A stretch of 64,000 nt of DNA from Acidobacteriaceae bacterium (GCA_027452125.1 DAIDGZ010000125.1:1-64000); one strand, 5' to 3'. Counted from the stretch's first letter, positions 48,608 to 59,391 are shown. A program made the numbers and translations. The notes: generated by a model from the letters alone, not told the origin.

Positions 48608-48634
48608 GAGGCCACCCCGCTTTGGGGTGGCCTC
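48608..48634 (-). terminator. Perfect 11-bp-stem hairpin downstream of bamA
   Basis: GAGGCCACCCC-gcttt-GGGGTGGCCTC. Confidence 0.65.
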
Positions 48635-48661
48635 CGTGATCGCACCATGCTTGACATTGAC

Positions 48662-51619
48662 TTAGAACGTCGTGGAAATGGTCAGCCGGAAGGTCTTGCG
48701 TGGCTCCCGGAAGACATATTGTGGGCCGTACGCCTGGATCGCCTGCTGGTAGGTGTAGTCGCCCGCGCCGCCCGGAGGGAACATGCTACGCGTGATCAAC
48801 TGTGCCGAACAGCTGCTGCGGTGGCCACCGAGATTCACATCGTTGCAGTACGGAGTCTCGAACAGACGCAGCGGGTTGTAGGCATAGTAGAGTCGCAGCG
48901 GCGCGTTCACGATGGGCACAATCACCGAGAGCTGGGCGCCGGTGGACATGCGGGGCACAAAGTTGGTGCCTGCAACCGGCCGGATATTCGGCTGGAATCC
49001 AACCTTCGATCCCGGAATGCCGCCCTGGCAGGCGCCGTTGTTGAAGACCGGGCAGCCATAGAGCGGGGCCAGCAACGAGGCAAAGCCTTCGGGGCTCTGC
49101 TCCAACTGCTGACGGCTCACTGCCGCGTCAATTCCTAAATCGTCAAAGAGGGCAAAGGTAAACGGCCCGACGACGGGGATGCGGTACTCCACGTTGGTGG
49201 TCAGGTTGGTGTCACCACCGATGGACGCAATGCCGTAAATTGGCAGCGGAACCTGGATGCACTGGTTGTCCTGCGGGTTGGCAGGATCACGCGGCACGCA
49301 GCTTCCATCCGGGTTGGTCAGCTGGAAGTTGATGCGGTTGGGCACGTAGCCATACGGCGTAGCGCTGCGCACATCGAATCCACGCAACTCCTGCTCACCA
49401 CCCGCATAGAAGCGGTTGTTAGGAGGCGCCACGGCGCCGCCAAAGCCGCGAATGTAGTTCAGCTGCGCACGGATGGCCAGCACATTACGCCCGTTCGGCG
49501 AGATGCGCAGGTTGTGCATGGGCAGATAGCGCATGTAGGAGATTGCCGGGTTGATGTACCGGACATTGCCCCACAAACCTGCCGCCTGAAGGACCGCCGT
49601 GAACTGCTCTCCCTCGCGCGGGCGCAACGGATTGCTGACCGTGTTGTAGGAGTAGCTCAGCGAAACATTGCTATTCACGATGCCGGATAGCGCGTTGTTG
49701 CCCTGGATGCCGGAACGGAAGGCGATGGTCTGGAAGAAGGTCTGCGACGCCGTGCTGAACGCCGTGATCGTCGACCGGGTCCACGAATAGGTGAAGCCGA
49801 CCTGCTGGAAGGCATGCCGCTTAAGCGGATAGCTGACCGAGAAATTGAAGCCGGCTGACGCAGTGTTGTAGTTTTGCGTGAGCGATTTCTCCGCCGCGCT
49901 CAGGTTGAGTGATGCGCCTGTGCTGGTCTGGTAGTTCTTCGCGGCGTTGTAGTCCTGCTTGTTATTGAAAATCTGGAAGCCGACATTGATGGGCCGGTTG
50001 CGCACATACGGCTGATCGAATCCGAACAGGAACTGGCGGCTCACGCTGCCCAGGTTGGCCTGCAGGCTCAGCGTCTCGCCCAGACCCAGGAAGTTGTTGG
50101 TCTGGTAGTTCACGCCCAGGAACGCGCCGGAGAGGCCGCTGACGCCACCGTTCATGCCGATGGAGTTCTTGCCCTTCTCCTTCACCTTCAGCAGCAGTTC
50201 CACCGTGCCGGTATCCGAGTTCTGGATGGCGGTTGAATCCTGGTCCACCTTGAGCGGCTCAAAGTACTGCAGCTGATTCAGGCGCATCAGGCTCATCTCC
50301 CACAGGCGGGAGTTGTAGACCGAACCCTCATCCAGCAGCAACTCACGGCGGATGACGCGATCGCGGGTAATGGTATTGCCCTGGAACTCAATCCGTGACA
50401 CGTAGAACGGCTTGCCTTCATCGATGTCGATGTCAAACGAGACCGTCTTCTTCTGGTCGTTGAAGATGGGCTTGGGAATGGCGCCGAAGTTGATGTAGCC
50501 CAGTTCCCCATAGGCCTTCTTCAAGTTGTCGAGGCCCTTCGCAATCTCCGTGGCATTGAACCAGTCACCATCCTTGATCGGGAAGGTGGAGCGCAGAGCC
50601 TTCACATTCCGCACGGCCTTGTTGCCGGTGAAGGTAATGGTGCCCAGGCGGTAGCGGCCGCCTTCTTCAATAGGCATCAGGATGTCGATCCGCTTACCGC
50701 GGCGCGGACGGAAGGTAAACCAGTTCAAGCCGCCTTCGTCGCGGATATGTGTCGTAGGCTGCTCCACCGCTGCGTTGTAATAGCCCTTGTCCTGATAGGC
50801 GCGGCGAACCCGCTCCGTGTCCTCGTCCAGTTTGGAGGAGTCATAGGTCTGCGGGAATAGATCTTCAAAGAAGATCGAGTAGGGAATGCCGATCGGCCGC
50901 AGGTTCTTCATCGAACGGCGCAGCACACGCGAGCCGATGTGCTCGTTGCCCGTGAAGCGGATCTTGCCGACCTTCACTACCGGGCCTTCCTTGATATTGA
51001 AGTTCACCTGCACCGAGGCCGGGGGGATGGTCTTCACCTCGGTCTTGATGGTGGCAAACTGGTGGCCGTGCTCCGCCAGCAACTCCTTGATCACCGTCTC
51101 GGCGCGCTTGATGCGCGTGGGATCGTACTGGCTCTCCACCGAGAGGCCGACCTTCTCCTTCTTGAAGCGGTCCAGCACATCCGACTGCGAGACGCTGCTC
51201 AGCCCCTTGTAGTTAATCTCGCGGATCGTGGGCTTCTCGCGGACAAACACGTCGAGAATGATGCCCTTTGCCGTATCTTCGCGCTCAATGCGCAGATCCT
51301 CGAAGTAGCCGGTGTTCCACAGCGAGTTGAAGTCGCGCTCGATCTCCAGCGGATCGTAGGTATCACCGGGGTGGGTAAACAGCCGCGCCAGAATGGTCTC
51401 GCGGGGAATACGGCGGTTGCCGATCACGCGGATCTGGTCAATGGTGTTCGGGGATGTCTGGGCCATGGCGGGCAGGGCCGCCAGGCTCAACAGAGCCAGC
51501 AGCATGCCTGCGCACAGGCTGACCACCTTGCGGAGACGGGAGATGGAAACGTGCTTGATCTTCACCGGGCTGGAGCCCTGCGGCGAGCACAAGTACTGGT
51601 GCGGTCCATAGTTCGGCAT
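48662..51619 (-). CDS. bamA: Outer membrane protein assembly factor BamA
   Basis: POTRA repeats (IDQIRVIGNRRIPRETILARL..., IREINYKGLSSVSQSDVL..., KVGKIRFTGNEHIG..., VSRIEFQGNTITRDRVIRREL) and C-terminal barrel ending TFRLTISTTF; start uncertain. Confidence 0.93.
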   Translation of the reverse strand: MPNYGPHQYLCSPQGSSPVKIKHVSISRLRKVVSLCAGMLLALLSLAALPAMAQTSPNTIDQIRVIGNRRIPRETILARLFTHPGDTYDPLEIERDFNSLWNTGYFEDLRIEREDTAKGIILDVFVREKPTIREINYKGLSSVSQSDVLDRFKKEKVGLSVESQYDPTRIKRAETVIKELLAEHGHQFATIKTEVKTIPPASVQVNFNIKEGPVVKVGKIRFTGNEHIGSRVLRRSMKNLRPIGIPYSIFFEDLFPQTYDSSKLDEDTERVRRAYQDKGYYNAAVEQPTTHIRDEGGLNWFTFRPRRGKRIDILMPIEEGGRYRLGTITFTGNKAVRNVKALRSTFPIKDGDWFNATEIAKGLDNLKKAYGELGYINFGAIPKPIFNDQKKTVSFDIDIDEGKPFYVSRIEFQGNTITRDRVIRRELLLDEGSVYNSRLWEMSLMRLNQLQYFEPLKVDQDSTAIQNSDTGTVELLLKVKEKGKNSIGMNGGVSGLSGAFLGVNYQTNNFLGLGETLSLQANLGSVSRQFLFGFDQPYVRNRPINVGFQIFNNKQDYNAAKNYQTSTGASLNLSAAEKSLTQNYNTASAGFNFSVSYPLKRHAFQQVGFTYSWTRSTITAFSTASQTFFQTIAFRSGIQGNNALSGIVNSNVSLSYSYNTVSNPLRPREGEQFTAVLQAAGLWGNVRYINPAISYMRYLPMHNLRISPNGRNVLAIRAQLNYIRGFGGAVAPPNNRFYAGGEQELRGFDVRSATPYGYVPNRINFQLTNPDGSCVPRDPANPQDNQCIQVPLPIYGIASIGGDTNLTTNVEYRIPVVGPFTFALFDDLGIDAAVSRQQLEQSPEGFASLLAPLYGCPVFNNGACQGGIPGSKVGFQPNIRPVAGTNFVPRMSTGAQLSVIVPIVNAPLRLYYAYNPLRLFETPYCNDVNLGGHRSSCSAQLITRSMFPPGGAGDYTYQQAIQAYGPQYVFREPRKTFRLTISTTF

Positions 51620-51955
51620 CACGGGAAGAATATGCACACCCTCATTGCTGAAAATCTGATCCTGCCACAAGGAAAGATGATTATATTGGACCGCGGCCAC
51701 ACCGCCCAACCCGGCGGGCATTGCCATGCCCCGGAAATCGCGTCTTCCCCACTTCCCCGGTCCGCCTGCTGGCGAATCCGGCTCGGCTCCCCACCCTCGC
51801 TCCGCTGGAGCCTGTCTGCTCCCGGCGCGGTGGCATCGTCCCCCGGTGTCGCCACCATGAAGGACCGGAACCCATTACCCAGTCTACCGGAAGGAATTGG
51901 GTTGAAGCGACCTGCATCCCAGACCTGTCGGCAGTAATCTCTTTAGACGTGGGCG

Positions 51956-52498
51956 ATGCGATCTGGATACCGTGCCGCCCGGAGGTTTTTTGCCTTGGAT
52001 TCCGCACAGGACAGAACCATCTATCCCTACTCAGCCCCGTTGCTCGACGGCCAGAATCGCAGCCTTGCCCAGTTCCGCGGTCAGGTCGTGCTCATCGTCA
52101 ATACCGCCAGCCAGTGCGGCTTTACTCCGCAATATGCGGGCCTGGAAGAGATCTATCGCCGCTACAGGGATCGCGGCTTTACCGTTCTTGGCTTCCCCTG
52201 CAATCAATTTGGCGGGCAGGAGCCGGGTTCTGCCGCGGAGATTGGCGCCTTCTGCAGCCGAAACTTCGGGGTCACCTTCCCCCTCTTCGGCAAAATCGAG
52301 GTCAACGGTCCCCAGGCCCACCCGCTTTACCAATTCCTGAAACAGGAAAAACGCGGCTTGCTTGGCCTGGGCCGAATTTCCTGGAACTTCACCAAATTTC
52401 TTGTGGACCGGGATGGGCGGGTGCAACGGCGCTTCGGTCCAGCCGCCCGGCCTGCAAAAATCGCTCCCGTCATCGAGCGCCTGTTAGGGCCCGCATGA
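51956..52498 (+). CDS. Glutathione peroxidase family protein
   Basis: LIVNTASQCGFTPQYAGLEEIYRRY; FPCNQFGGQEPGSAAEI; ISWNFTKFLVDRDG. Confidence 0.92.
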   Translation: MRSGYRAARRFFALDSAQDRTIYPYSAPLLDGQNRSLAQFRGQVVLIVNTASQCGFTPQYAGLEEIYRRYRDRGFTVLGFPCNQFGGQEPGSAAEIGAFCSRNFGVTFPLFGKIEVNGPQAHPLYQFLKQEKRGLLGLGRISWNFTKFLVDRDGRVQRRFGPAARPAKIAPVIERLLGPA

Positions 52499-52727
52499 CG
52501 GGCATAATGCCAGGCATAGGTCAGACCTCTCCTGCGTCTCATCGACTAAAATAAGCGTCTCAGAAGAAAAACCGGTCCGGGGCGGCCAGAGCCGCCTCCC
52601 GGACTGGATTGCACAAAATTGGCAGGATCGATCTCCTGGCGTTCACGCACCGTTTTTCCTGCGCCCGCAGAGGCAGAAAACGAGGTGGCGTCCACGGTGG
52701 ATCTGTTCGGGAGCGAGTACCAATCGT

Positions 52728-55700
52728 ATGTGGATTGTTCGGCTTGCGCTGCGGCGGCCTTATACATTTATCGTTTTCGCGCTCCTGATCCTCATCCTCG
52801 GGGTATACAGCATCTTGTCGATGCCTACCGATATCTTTCCAGATATCGATATCCCCGTGGTCACTGTCGTCTGGCAGTTTACCGGGATGTCTGCCCAGCA
52901 GATTGCCAACCGCATCGTCTCCAACGACGAGCGCGGCATGACAATCACAGTCAACGACATTGACCACATCGAGTCGCAGTCGCTGGTGGGCATCGGCGTC
53001 ATCAAGGTCTTCTTCCACCCCGGCGCCAACATCGCCGAAGCCGTTGCCCAGATCACCGCCATCAGCCAGGTGGAACTGCGCTCTCTGCCGCCCGGCACCG
53101 TGCCGCCATTCATTATTCAGTACAACGCCTCCAGCGTCCCGGTTCTGCAATTGGCACTCTCCGGCCGCGGCCTCAATGAACAGCAACTGTTCGACCTGGC
53201 CACCAACACCATCCGCGTACAACTGGCCACCGTCGAGGGCGCGCAGATGCCCTTTCCCTACGGCGGCACGCAACGCCAGATCCAGGTCGATCTGAACATG
53301 GCAGCCTTGCAGGCCAAGGGGCTCTCCCCGGCGGATGTCGTCAACGCCATCGGCAGTCAGAACGTCATTGCCCCCTCTGGCACCATGAAGATCAACCGCT
53401 TCGAGTACCAGGTGGAAACCAACGCCGCTCCCACTGTACTCGACGATCTGAACAATCTGCCCATCAAAACGGTCAACGGAGCGGTGGTCTACATCCGCGA
53501 CGTGGCGCATGTGCGCGACGGCAACCCGCCCCAAACCAACATTGTGCGCGTCAACGGACACCGGGCCATCGTGATGAACATCATGAAAACCGGCTCATCC
53601 TCCACGCTGGACATCATCAAGGGCGTACGCGACAAGATCGCCTACATCCGCGGCCAGTTGCCGCCCACGCTGCATATCGATCCGGTCTCCGACCAGTCCA
53701 TCTTTGTCCGCGGAGCCATCAGCGGTGTCGTGCGCGAGGCCATCATCGCCGCCTGCCTCACCGCCATCATGATCCTGGTCTTCCTGGGAAGCTGGCGTTC
53801 CACCATCATCATCGCGGTCTCCATCCCGCTCTCCATTCTCTGCTCGCTCATCGTTCTCTACGCCCTGCACCAGACCATTAACATCATGACCCTCGGCGGC
53901 ATGGCCCTGGCCGTCGGCATCCTGGTGGACGATGCCACCGTAGCCATTGAGAACATCAATCGCTATCTCGAATCAGGCAAGGAGCTGGAACAATCCATCC
54001 TCGAAGGCTCGGCACAGATCGCTGTCCCGGCTTTTGTCTCCACTCTCTCCATCTGCATCGTCTTTGTACCCATGTTCTTCCTCACCGGCGTGGCGCACTA
54101 CCTGTTCGTGCCGCTGGCCGAGGCCGTGGTCTTCGCCATGCTGGCCAGCTATATGCTCTCGCGTACGCTGGTGCCCACCATGGCCAAGTACATGCTCCGG
54201 GAGCATGACGACGCAGAGCTAACCCGCAAGCACTCCAGCCGCAATCCCTTTACCGTCTTTCAGCGCGGCTTCGAGGACGGCTTTGCCCGCTTCCGCAACG
54301 GCTATCTGCGCCTGCTCACCCTGTGCGTGGATCATGCCGGCGTCTTTCTCGTCCTGTTTTTTGGCTTCGTCGTGGCATCCATCGGACTGCTGGCTCCCTG
54401 GCTCGGCCAGGACTTCTTCCCCTCCGTAGACTCGGGGCAGTTCAAGATTCACGTCCGCGCGCACACCGGCATGCGCATTGAAGAAACCGCTGCGCTGTGC
54501 GACCACATTGATAACACCATCCGGCAGCAGATTCCAGCCAATGAACTTTCCACCATCATGGACAACATCGGCCTGCCCTACTCCTCGCTGAACTTGTCCT
54601 ACTCCACATCCGGCCTGGTAGGTACGGCAGACGCCGACATTCAGGTGCAGCTCGCGCCAGATCATCACCCCACGGGCGCGTATGTGGAGCACCTGCGTAG
54701 CGTGCTCGCGCGCGAGTATCCCGGCGTCACCTTCTACGTGCTGCCGGTCGATATCGTCACCCAGATTCTGGATTTTGGTCTGGCCGCGCCCATCGATATC
54801 CAGATCCTTGGCCCCAACGTCTACGGCAACCGCGCCCTCGCCGAGCGCGTCCTCAATGAAGTACGCTATGTTCCCGGCATCGCTGACGCACGCATCCAGC
54901 AGCCCTTCAACGAGCCCACCTGGACCGTCAATGTCGACCGCACGCGGGCCAGTGAGGTCGGACTAACGGAAAAGGATGTGGCGCAAAGCCTGCTGGTAGC
55001 GCTCAGCGGCAGCTTCCAGACCAGCCCCACCTTCTACCTCGATCCCCGTAACGGTGTGTCCTACAACATTGCCGTGCAAACGCCGCAGTACAGGCTCGAC
55101 ACCCTGGCGGCACTCAACAGCCTGCCACTCACCGCGCCAAGCACATCTTCCGCCGCAAGCGCAGCGAACGCAGGTAACAGTGCTCTGGCTACCACCGCGC
55201 CTGGAGCACTTCCCCTGGGCGCACCGGCGGGCAGCACATCCACGGCAGCTCCCGGAGCCTCCAAACCGGTGCAGGTGCTGGGCAACCTGGCCAGCATCAA
55301 CCCCGGAGCCGAAGAGGCAACCGTCAGCCACTACGACATCTCCCCGGTCATCGATCTCTTTGCCAACGTGGACGGCGCCGATCTCGGCTCAGTGACGCGC
55401 GCCGTAGAGAAGATCATCGCGCGGCACCAGAAAGACCTGCCCCGCGGCAGCCACTTTGTGCTGCGCGGGCAGAGTGAGACCATGCGCCAGTCCTACATCG
55501 GCCTGCTCTCCGGACTCGCCTTCTCTATCCTGCTGGTCTATCTGCTGATCGTGGTCAACTTCCAGTCCTGGCTGGATCCGTTTCTCATCATCTCTGCACT
55601 GCCCGCCGCGCTGGCTGGCATCGTGTGGTTTCTCTTCCTCACCCACACCCGGCTCAGCGTGCCTGCCCTCACCGGCGCCATCATGTGCATGGGCGTGGCC

Positions 55701-56057
55701 ACGGCCAACTCCATCCTGGTGGTCAGCTTCGCTCGGGAGCAGTTGGAGGTGCTGGTTGGGGACGCGCGCACGGCTGCGCTGAATGCCGGCTTTGTTCGCT
55801 TGCGTCCGGTGCTGATGACCGCGCTGGCCATGATCATCGGCATGGTGCCCATGGCCCTGGGTCTCGGGGATGGCGGCGAGCAGAACGCCCCGCTGGGCCG
55901 CGCTGTCATCGGCGGCCTGTTGCTGGCCACCGTGGCCACGCTCTTCTTTGTCCCAGCCTTCTTCTCCTTCATCCATGGCCGCATGGAACGCCGCCGGGCA
56001 ACACATAGCGCCGCGGCTACGGTAGCATTCGACGAATTTGACGAGGTATCGGAGTAG
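52728..56057 (+). CDS. RND family efflux transporter permease
   Basis: 1109 aa; MPTDIFPDIDIPVVTVVWQFTGMS; GGMALAVGILVDDATVAIENINRYLE; AcrB/MdtB-like organisation. Confidence 0.93.
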   Translation: MWIVRLALRRPYTFIVFALLILILGVYSILSMPTDIFPDIDIPVVTVVWQFTGMSAQQIANRIVSNDERGMTITVNDIDHIESQSLVGIGVIKVFFHPGANIAEAVAQITAISQVELRSLPPGTVPPFIIQYNASSVPVLQLALSGRGLNEQQLFDLATNTIRVQLATVEGAQMPFPYGGTQRQIQVDLNMAALQAKGLSPADVVNAIGSQNVIAPSGTMKINRFEYQVETNAAPTVLDDLNNLPIKTVNGAVVYIRDVAHVRDGNPPQTNIVRVNGHRAIVMNIMKTGSSSTLDIIKGVRDKIAYIRGQLPPTLHIDPVSDQSIFVRGAISGVVREAIIAACLTAIMILVFLGSWRSTIIIAVSIPLSILCSLIVLYALHQTINIMTLGGMALAVGILVDDATVAIENINRYLESGKELEQSILEGSAQIAVPAFVSTLSICIVFVPMFFLTGVAHYLFVPLAEAVVFAMLASYMLSRTLVPTMAKYMLREHDDAELTRKHSSRNPFTVFQRGFEDGFARFRNGYLRLLTLCVDHAGVFLVLFFGFVVASIGLLAPWLGQDFFPSVDSGQFKIHVRAHTGMRIEETAALCDHIDNTIRQQIPANELSTIMDNIGLPYSSLNLSYSTSGLVGTADADIQVQLAPDHHPTGAYVEHLRSVLAREYPGVTFYVLPVDIVTQILDFGLAAPIDIQILGPNVYGNRALAERVLNEVRYVPGIADARIQQPFNEPTWTVNVDRTRASEVGLTEKDVAQSLLVALSGSFQTSPTFYLDPRNGVSYNIAVQTPQYRLDTLAALNSLPLTAPSTSSAASAANAGNSALATTAPGALPLGAPAGSTSTAAPGASKPVQVLGNLASINPGAEEATVSHYDISPVIDLFANVDGADLGSVTRAVEKIIARHQKDLPRGSHFVLRGQSETMRQSYIGLLSGLAFSILLVYLLIVVNFQSWLDPFLIISALPAALAGIVWFLFLTHTRLSVPALTGAIMCMGVATANSILVVSFAREQLEVLVGDARTAALNAGFVRLRPVLMTALAMIIGMVPMALGLGDGGEQNAPLGRAVIGGLLLATVATLFFVPAFFSFIHGRMERRRATHSAAATVAFDEFDEVSE

Positions 56058-56063
56058 CAGCTT

Positions 56064-57263
56064 ATGAGCAACTCATCCAGCCAGAACCCGCACCACGAAC
56101 ACGAGCAGGCGGGCATGCCCGAAGTCAAGCCCATTGCGCCGCGCACCGCCGTAGTGGGCGTTGTGCTGGTTCTGGTGCTGGCCGGCGTTGTTGCCGCCAT
56201 CGGCATCCTCAGCCGTATGCACGCCGATACGGTGCTGGCGCAGCGCACGGATGAGTTGGCCGCGCCTACCGTCACCGTCGCTCCGCCCCAGCCTGGCAAG
56301 CCGGTGGACAACTACGTGCTTCCCGGCAACGTCACCGCATGGACCGACTCGCCCATTTATGCGCGCACCGACGGCTACCTGACCCACTGGTACTACGACA
56401 TCGGCGCCCGCGTGAAAAAAGGCGCGCTGCTGGCCGTCATCGCCACACCCGAGCTGGATAAGCAGGTGGCGCAGGCGCAGGCTGATCTGGCGACGGCCAG
56501 GGCCACCGCCAATAATGCCCACATCCAGGCCGAACGCTACTCCGGGCTGGTCAATTCCAACGCCGTGTCGCAGCAGGACACCGACACGTATGTGAATCAG
56601 GCCGCCGCCACCGCCGCCGCCGTCCGCTCCGCGCAGGCTAACTTGCAACGCTTGCTCCAGTTGCAGTCCTTCGAGAAGATCTACGCACCTTTTGACGGCG
56701 TGGTCACTGCCCGCACCGTGGACATTGGCCAGCTCATCAACCAGGGCGCCGGGGCCGAGCTCTTTCACCTGCAAGCCATTCAGACCCTGCGCGTCTACAC
56801 CAATGTTCCCCAGGCCTTTGCGCCGCAGATGAAGCGCGGCATGAAGGTCACGCTCACCTTCCCCGAGCATGTGGGCAAAACCTATGAGGGCACGCTGGTG
56901 CGAACCGCCGACGCCATCGATCCCGCCAGCCGCACATTGCTGGTGGAAGTGGATGTGCCCAATCGCAACGGGGAATTGATGCCCGGCTCACTCGCCCAGG
57001 TGCACTTCAAAACGCCCCCTGCCGCGCCCGCGCTGATCGTGCCTTCCGAAGCTCTGATCTTCCGCCGCCAGGGCCTGCAGATTGGCACGGTCGTCCATGG
57101 AAATATTGCCCATCTGGTACCGATCACGATCGGGCAGGACGACGGAGCCACTGTACAGATCGTCACCGGCCTCAACCCGGGCGACCAGGTCATACAGGAT
57201 CCGCCCGACTCACTGATTGAAGGCCAAAAAGTGCGCGTGGTCAGCGCCGAGGGGGGCAAATAG
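56064..57263 (+). CDS. RND efflux periplasmic adaptor (membrane fusion protein)
   Basis: Single N-terminal TM; GALLAVIATPELDKQVAQAQADLATARA; IYAPFDGVVTARTVDIGQLI. Confidence 0.93.
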   Translation: MSNSSSQNPHHEHEQAGMPEVKPIAPRTAVVGVVLVLVLAGVVAAIGILSRMHADTVLAQRTDELAAPTVTVAPPQPGKPVDNYVLPGNVTAWTDSPIYARTDGYLTHWYYDIGARVKKGALLAVIATPELDKQVAQAQADLATARATANNAHIQAERYSGLVNSNAVSQQDTDTYVNQAAATAAAVRSAQANLQRLLQLQSFEKIYAPFDGVVTARTVDIGQLINQGAGAELFHLQAIQTLRVYTNVPQAFAPQMKRGMKVTLTFPEHVGKTYEGTLVRTADAIDPASRTLLVEVDVPNRNGELMPGSLAQVHFKTPPAAPALIVPSEALIFRRQGLQIGTVVHGNIAHLVPITIGQDDGATVQIVTGLNPGDQVIQDPPDSLIEGQKVRVVSAEGGK

Positions 57264-57265
57264 CC

Positions 57266-58768
57266 ATGCCGGCTTGTGCGCACATCACGCGCCTGCGACG
57301 CCGCCATGGCGCAATCGCGCTGGCCGCTTCGGCTGGATTTCTGCTGCTGGCCGGCTGCAAGCCGGTTGGCCCCGACTACCGCCGGCCCGCGTATCCAACC
57401 GCGCCCGTCTACAAGGAGACCGGGGCATCCTCCGTGGTGACGCCGCCGCCCAACCCCGCGGGCGGCACATGGCAGCCTGCTTCTCCCTCGGACGGCATGC
57501 TGCGCGGCAAGTGGTGGGAGATCTACCAGGACCCCGAGCTGAACCGGCTCGAAGGCCGCATCGCAACGAACAACGAGCAACTGCGTCAGGCCGTGGAAAC
57601 CTACCTGGCCGCTCGCGATCTGGTCAGCGTGGCGCGCGCCAATCTTTACCCGGTGCTCTCTGCCGGGCCGTCGATCAGCCGCGAGCATATCTCCGCCAAC
57701 CGCCCCAACGCATCGGCCACCAGCAAGACCGGGTACAGCGACTTTGCCATCGGCGGCCAGGCCAGTTGGGAACCCGATTTCTGGGGCCGCATCCGCCGCA
57801 GCGTGGAAGCCGCGCACGCCAGCGCACAGGCCAGCGCCGCGGACCTGGCCAACGTGGACCTGAGTCTGCACGCGGAGATGGCCTCTGACTACTTTGCGCT
57901 GCGCGGCCTGGATGCCCAGACCCGTCTGCTCACTACCACCGTCCGTACGCTCGAACACCAGCTCAACCTGACGGAGCGTCTTCTCACTGGTGGCATCGCT
58001 ACTGAAGCCGATGTGGCCCAGGCCCGCACCCAGTTGGAAACCGTGCGTGCCCAACTCGTCGATGTAGGCGTAGCCCGCGCGCAGTATGAGCACGCCATTG
58101 GCACGCTGGCCAACTACAGCCTGCCCGGTTTCAGCATCCCGCCCTCGCCACTGGATCTGTCCTTGCCGAAGGTGCCCACCGGCGTGCCTTCGCAGCTGCT
58201 GCAGCGGCGGCCCGATATCGCGGCCGCGGAACGGCTCACCGACACCGCCAATGCGCAGATTGGCATCGCCGTCAGCGCCTTCTATCCCAACATTGGCCTG
58301 GGCGGTGCAGGCGGCTTTGAGAGTACGCATCCCGGCACCTGGATTCAGGGCCCCAGCGCCCTGTGGAGCCTCGGCGCGCAGGCCACGGAATTACTCTTCG
58401 ACGCCGGCCAGCGTCACGCGCTTACAGATCAGGCCCGCCACGCCTACGAGGCGCAGGTGGCGGCCTATCGCAACACTGTATTGCAGGCCTTCAACGATGT
58501 AGAGGACCAGCTCTCCAGCCTGCGCATCCTCGAACAGGAGTCAGGGGTAGAGCAGCAGGCCGTGGCTGCCGCACAGCACTCCTTTGACATCTCCAACATG
58601 CGCTACAAAGGCGGCGTCACCAGCTATCTTGAGGTGCTCACCGCGGAAACCGCACTCCTGCAAAATCAGCGCTCCGCCATCGATCTGCAAACACGCCAGT
58701 TCGAAGCCAGCGTCAGCCTGATCCGCGCCCTGGGCGGCGGTTGGGATACGACGCAGTTGCCGAAGTAA
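57266..58768 (+). CDS. RND efflux outer-membrane factor (NodT/OprM-like lipoprotein)
   Basis: Lipobox LLAGCKPVGPDYRRP; repeated OEP motifs; LLQRRPDIAAAERL. Confidence 0.93.
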   Translation: MPACAHITRLRRRHGAIALAASAGFLLLAGCKPVGPDYRRPAYPTAPVYKETGASSVVTPPPNPAGGTWQPASPSDGMLRGKWWEIYQDPELNRLEGRIATNNEQLRQAVETYLAARDLVSVARANLYPVLSAGPSISREHISANRPNASATSKTGYSDFAIGGQASWEPDFWGRIRRSVEAAHASAQASAADLANVDLSLHAEMASDYFALRGLDAQTRLLTTTVRTLEHQLNLTERLLTGGIATEADVAQARTQLETVRAQLVDVGVARAQYEHAIGTLANYSLPGFSIPPSPLDLSLPKVPTGVPSQLLQRRPDIAAAERLTDTANAQIGIAVSAFYPNIGLGGAGGFESTHPGTWIQGPSALWSLGAQATELLFDAGQRHALTDQARHAYEAQVAAYRNTVLQAFNDVEDQLSSLRILEQESGVEQQAVAAAQHSFDISNMRYKGGVTSYLEVLTAETALLQNQRSAIDLQTRQFEASVSLIRALGGGWDTTQLPK

Positions 58769-58771
58769 TGC

Positions 58772-59146
58772 TCAGTTCTTTGTAAGCAGTGGAAGGATGC
58801 GTATGCGGGTCCGTTTCGGATCAACGGTAAGCAAAGCTCCAGAAAGCAACTCCTGCTGCATCTGCTGAAGCGCCGCTATCACCGGCTTGCCAATGAGATC
58901 GAGGCTTAAATCATCCGAGCGAATTTGCACTACGCTTGGCTTTGAAGCCTGAGTTGCTGCCAGAATTGCACCGAAATCCAGATCATGTGTAAGGACTATG
59001 CAATGATGCACGCGGGCGTATGTCATGATCTCAGTGTCGGATGCCGTAGCTGCTCCAATCACTGACCAATGAACCGCCTCCATGCCCGCATTTCTGAGCG
59101 CTTCCACCCATTGCGGCGAGAGGTTCATATCGACGATCAGCTTCAT
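58772..59146 (-). CDS. DUF5615 PIN-like protein (putative toxin)
   Basis: MKLIVDMNLSPQWVEALRNAGMEAVHWSVIGAATASDTEIMTYARVHHCIVLTHDLDFGAILA. Confidence 0.85.
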   Translation of the reverse strand: MKLIVDMNLSPQWVEALRNAGMEAVHWSVIGAATASDTEIMTYARVHHCIVLTHDLDFGAILAATQASKPSVVQIRSDDLSLDLIGKPVIAALQQMQQELLSGALLTVDPKRTRIRILPLLTKN

Positions 59147-59391
59147 GCCGTAGCCAACATGATTTCGCGTTCTTCTGCGAGCCAGGCAGCATAACGAAGC
59201 GCCTGCATCACATCCTCGCGGTCCAGATAGGGATAACTGGAAAGAATCTCCTCAACGCTGTGCCCGGCTCCGATCTGGCCAACAATCATGCCCACCGTAA
59301 CCCGCATCCCGCGAATGCACGCCTTGCCACCCATCATGTGAGGATCAAGCGTTATGCGATCAAACTGTCCCATGCGCCGCTCCATGTTCAC
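59143..59391 (-). CDS. DUF433 protein (putative antitoxin)
   Basis: DRITLDPHMMGGKACIRGMRVTVGMIVGQIGAGHSVEEILSSYPYLDREDVMQALRYAAW; overlaps DUF5615 by 4 nt. Confidence 0.88.
   Translation of the reverse strand: MNMERRMGQFDRITLDPHMMGGKACIRGMRVTVGMIVGQIGAGHSVEEILSSYPYLDREDVMQALRYAAWLAEEREIMLATA

Noticed and set aside
56882-58330. 482-aa minus-strand ORF
   Set aside because: Antisense of the RND adaptor/outer-membrane factor genes; no recognisable domain.
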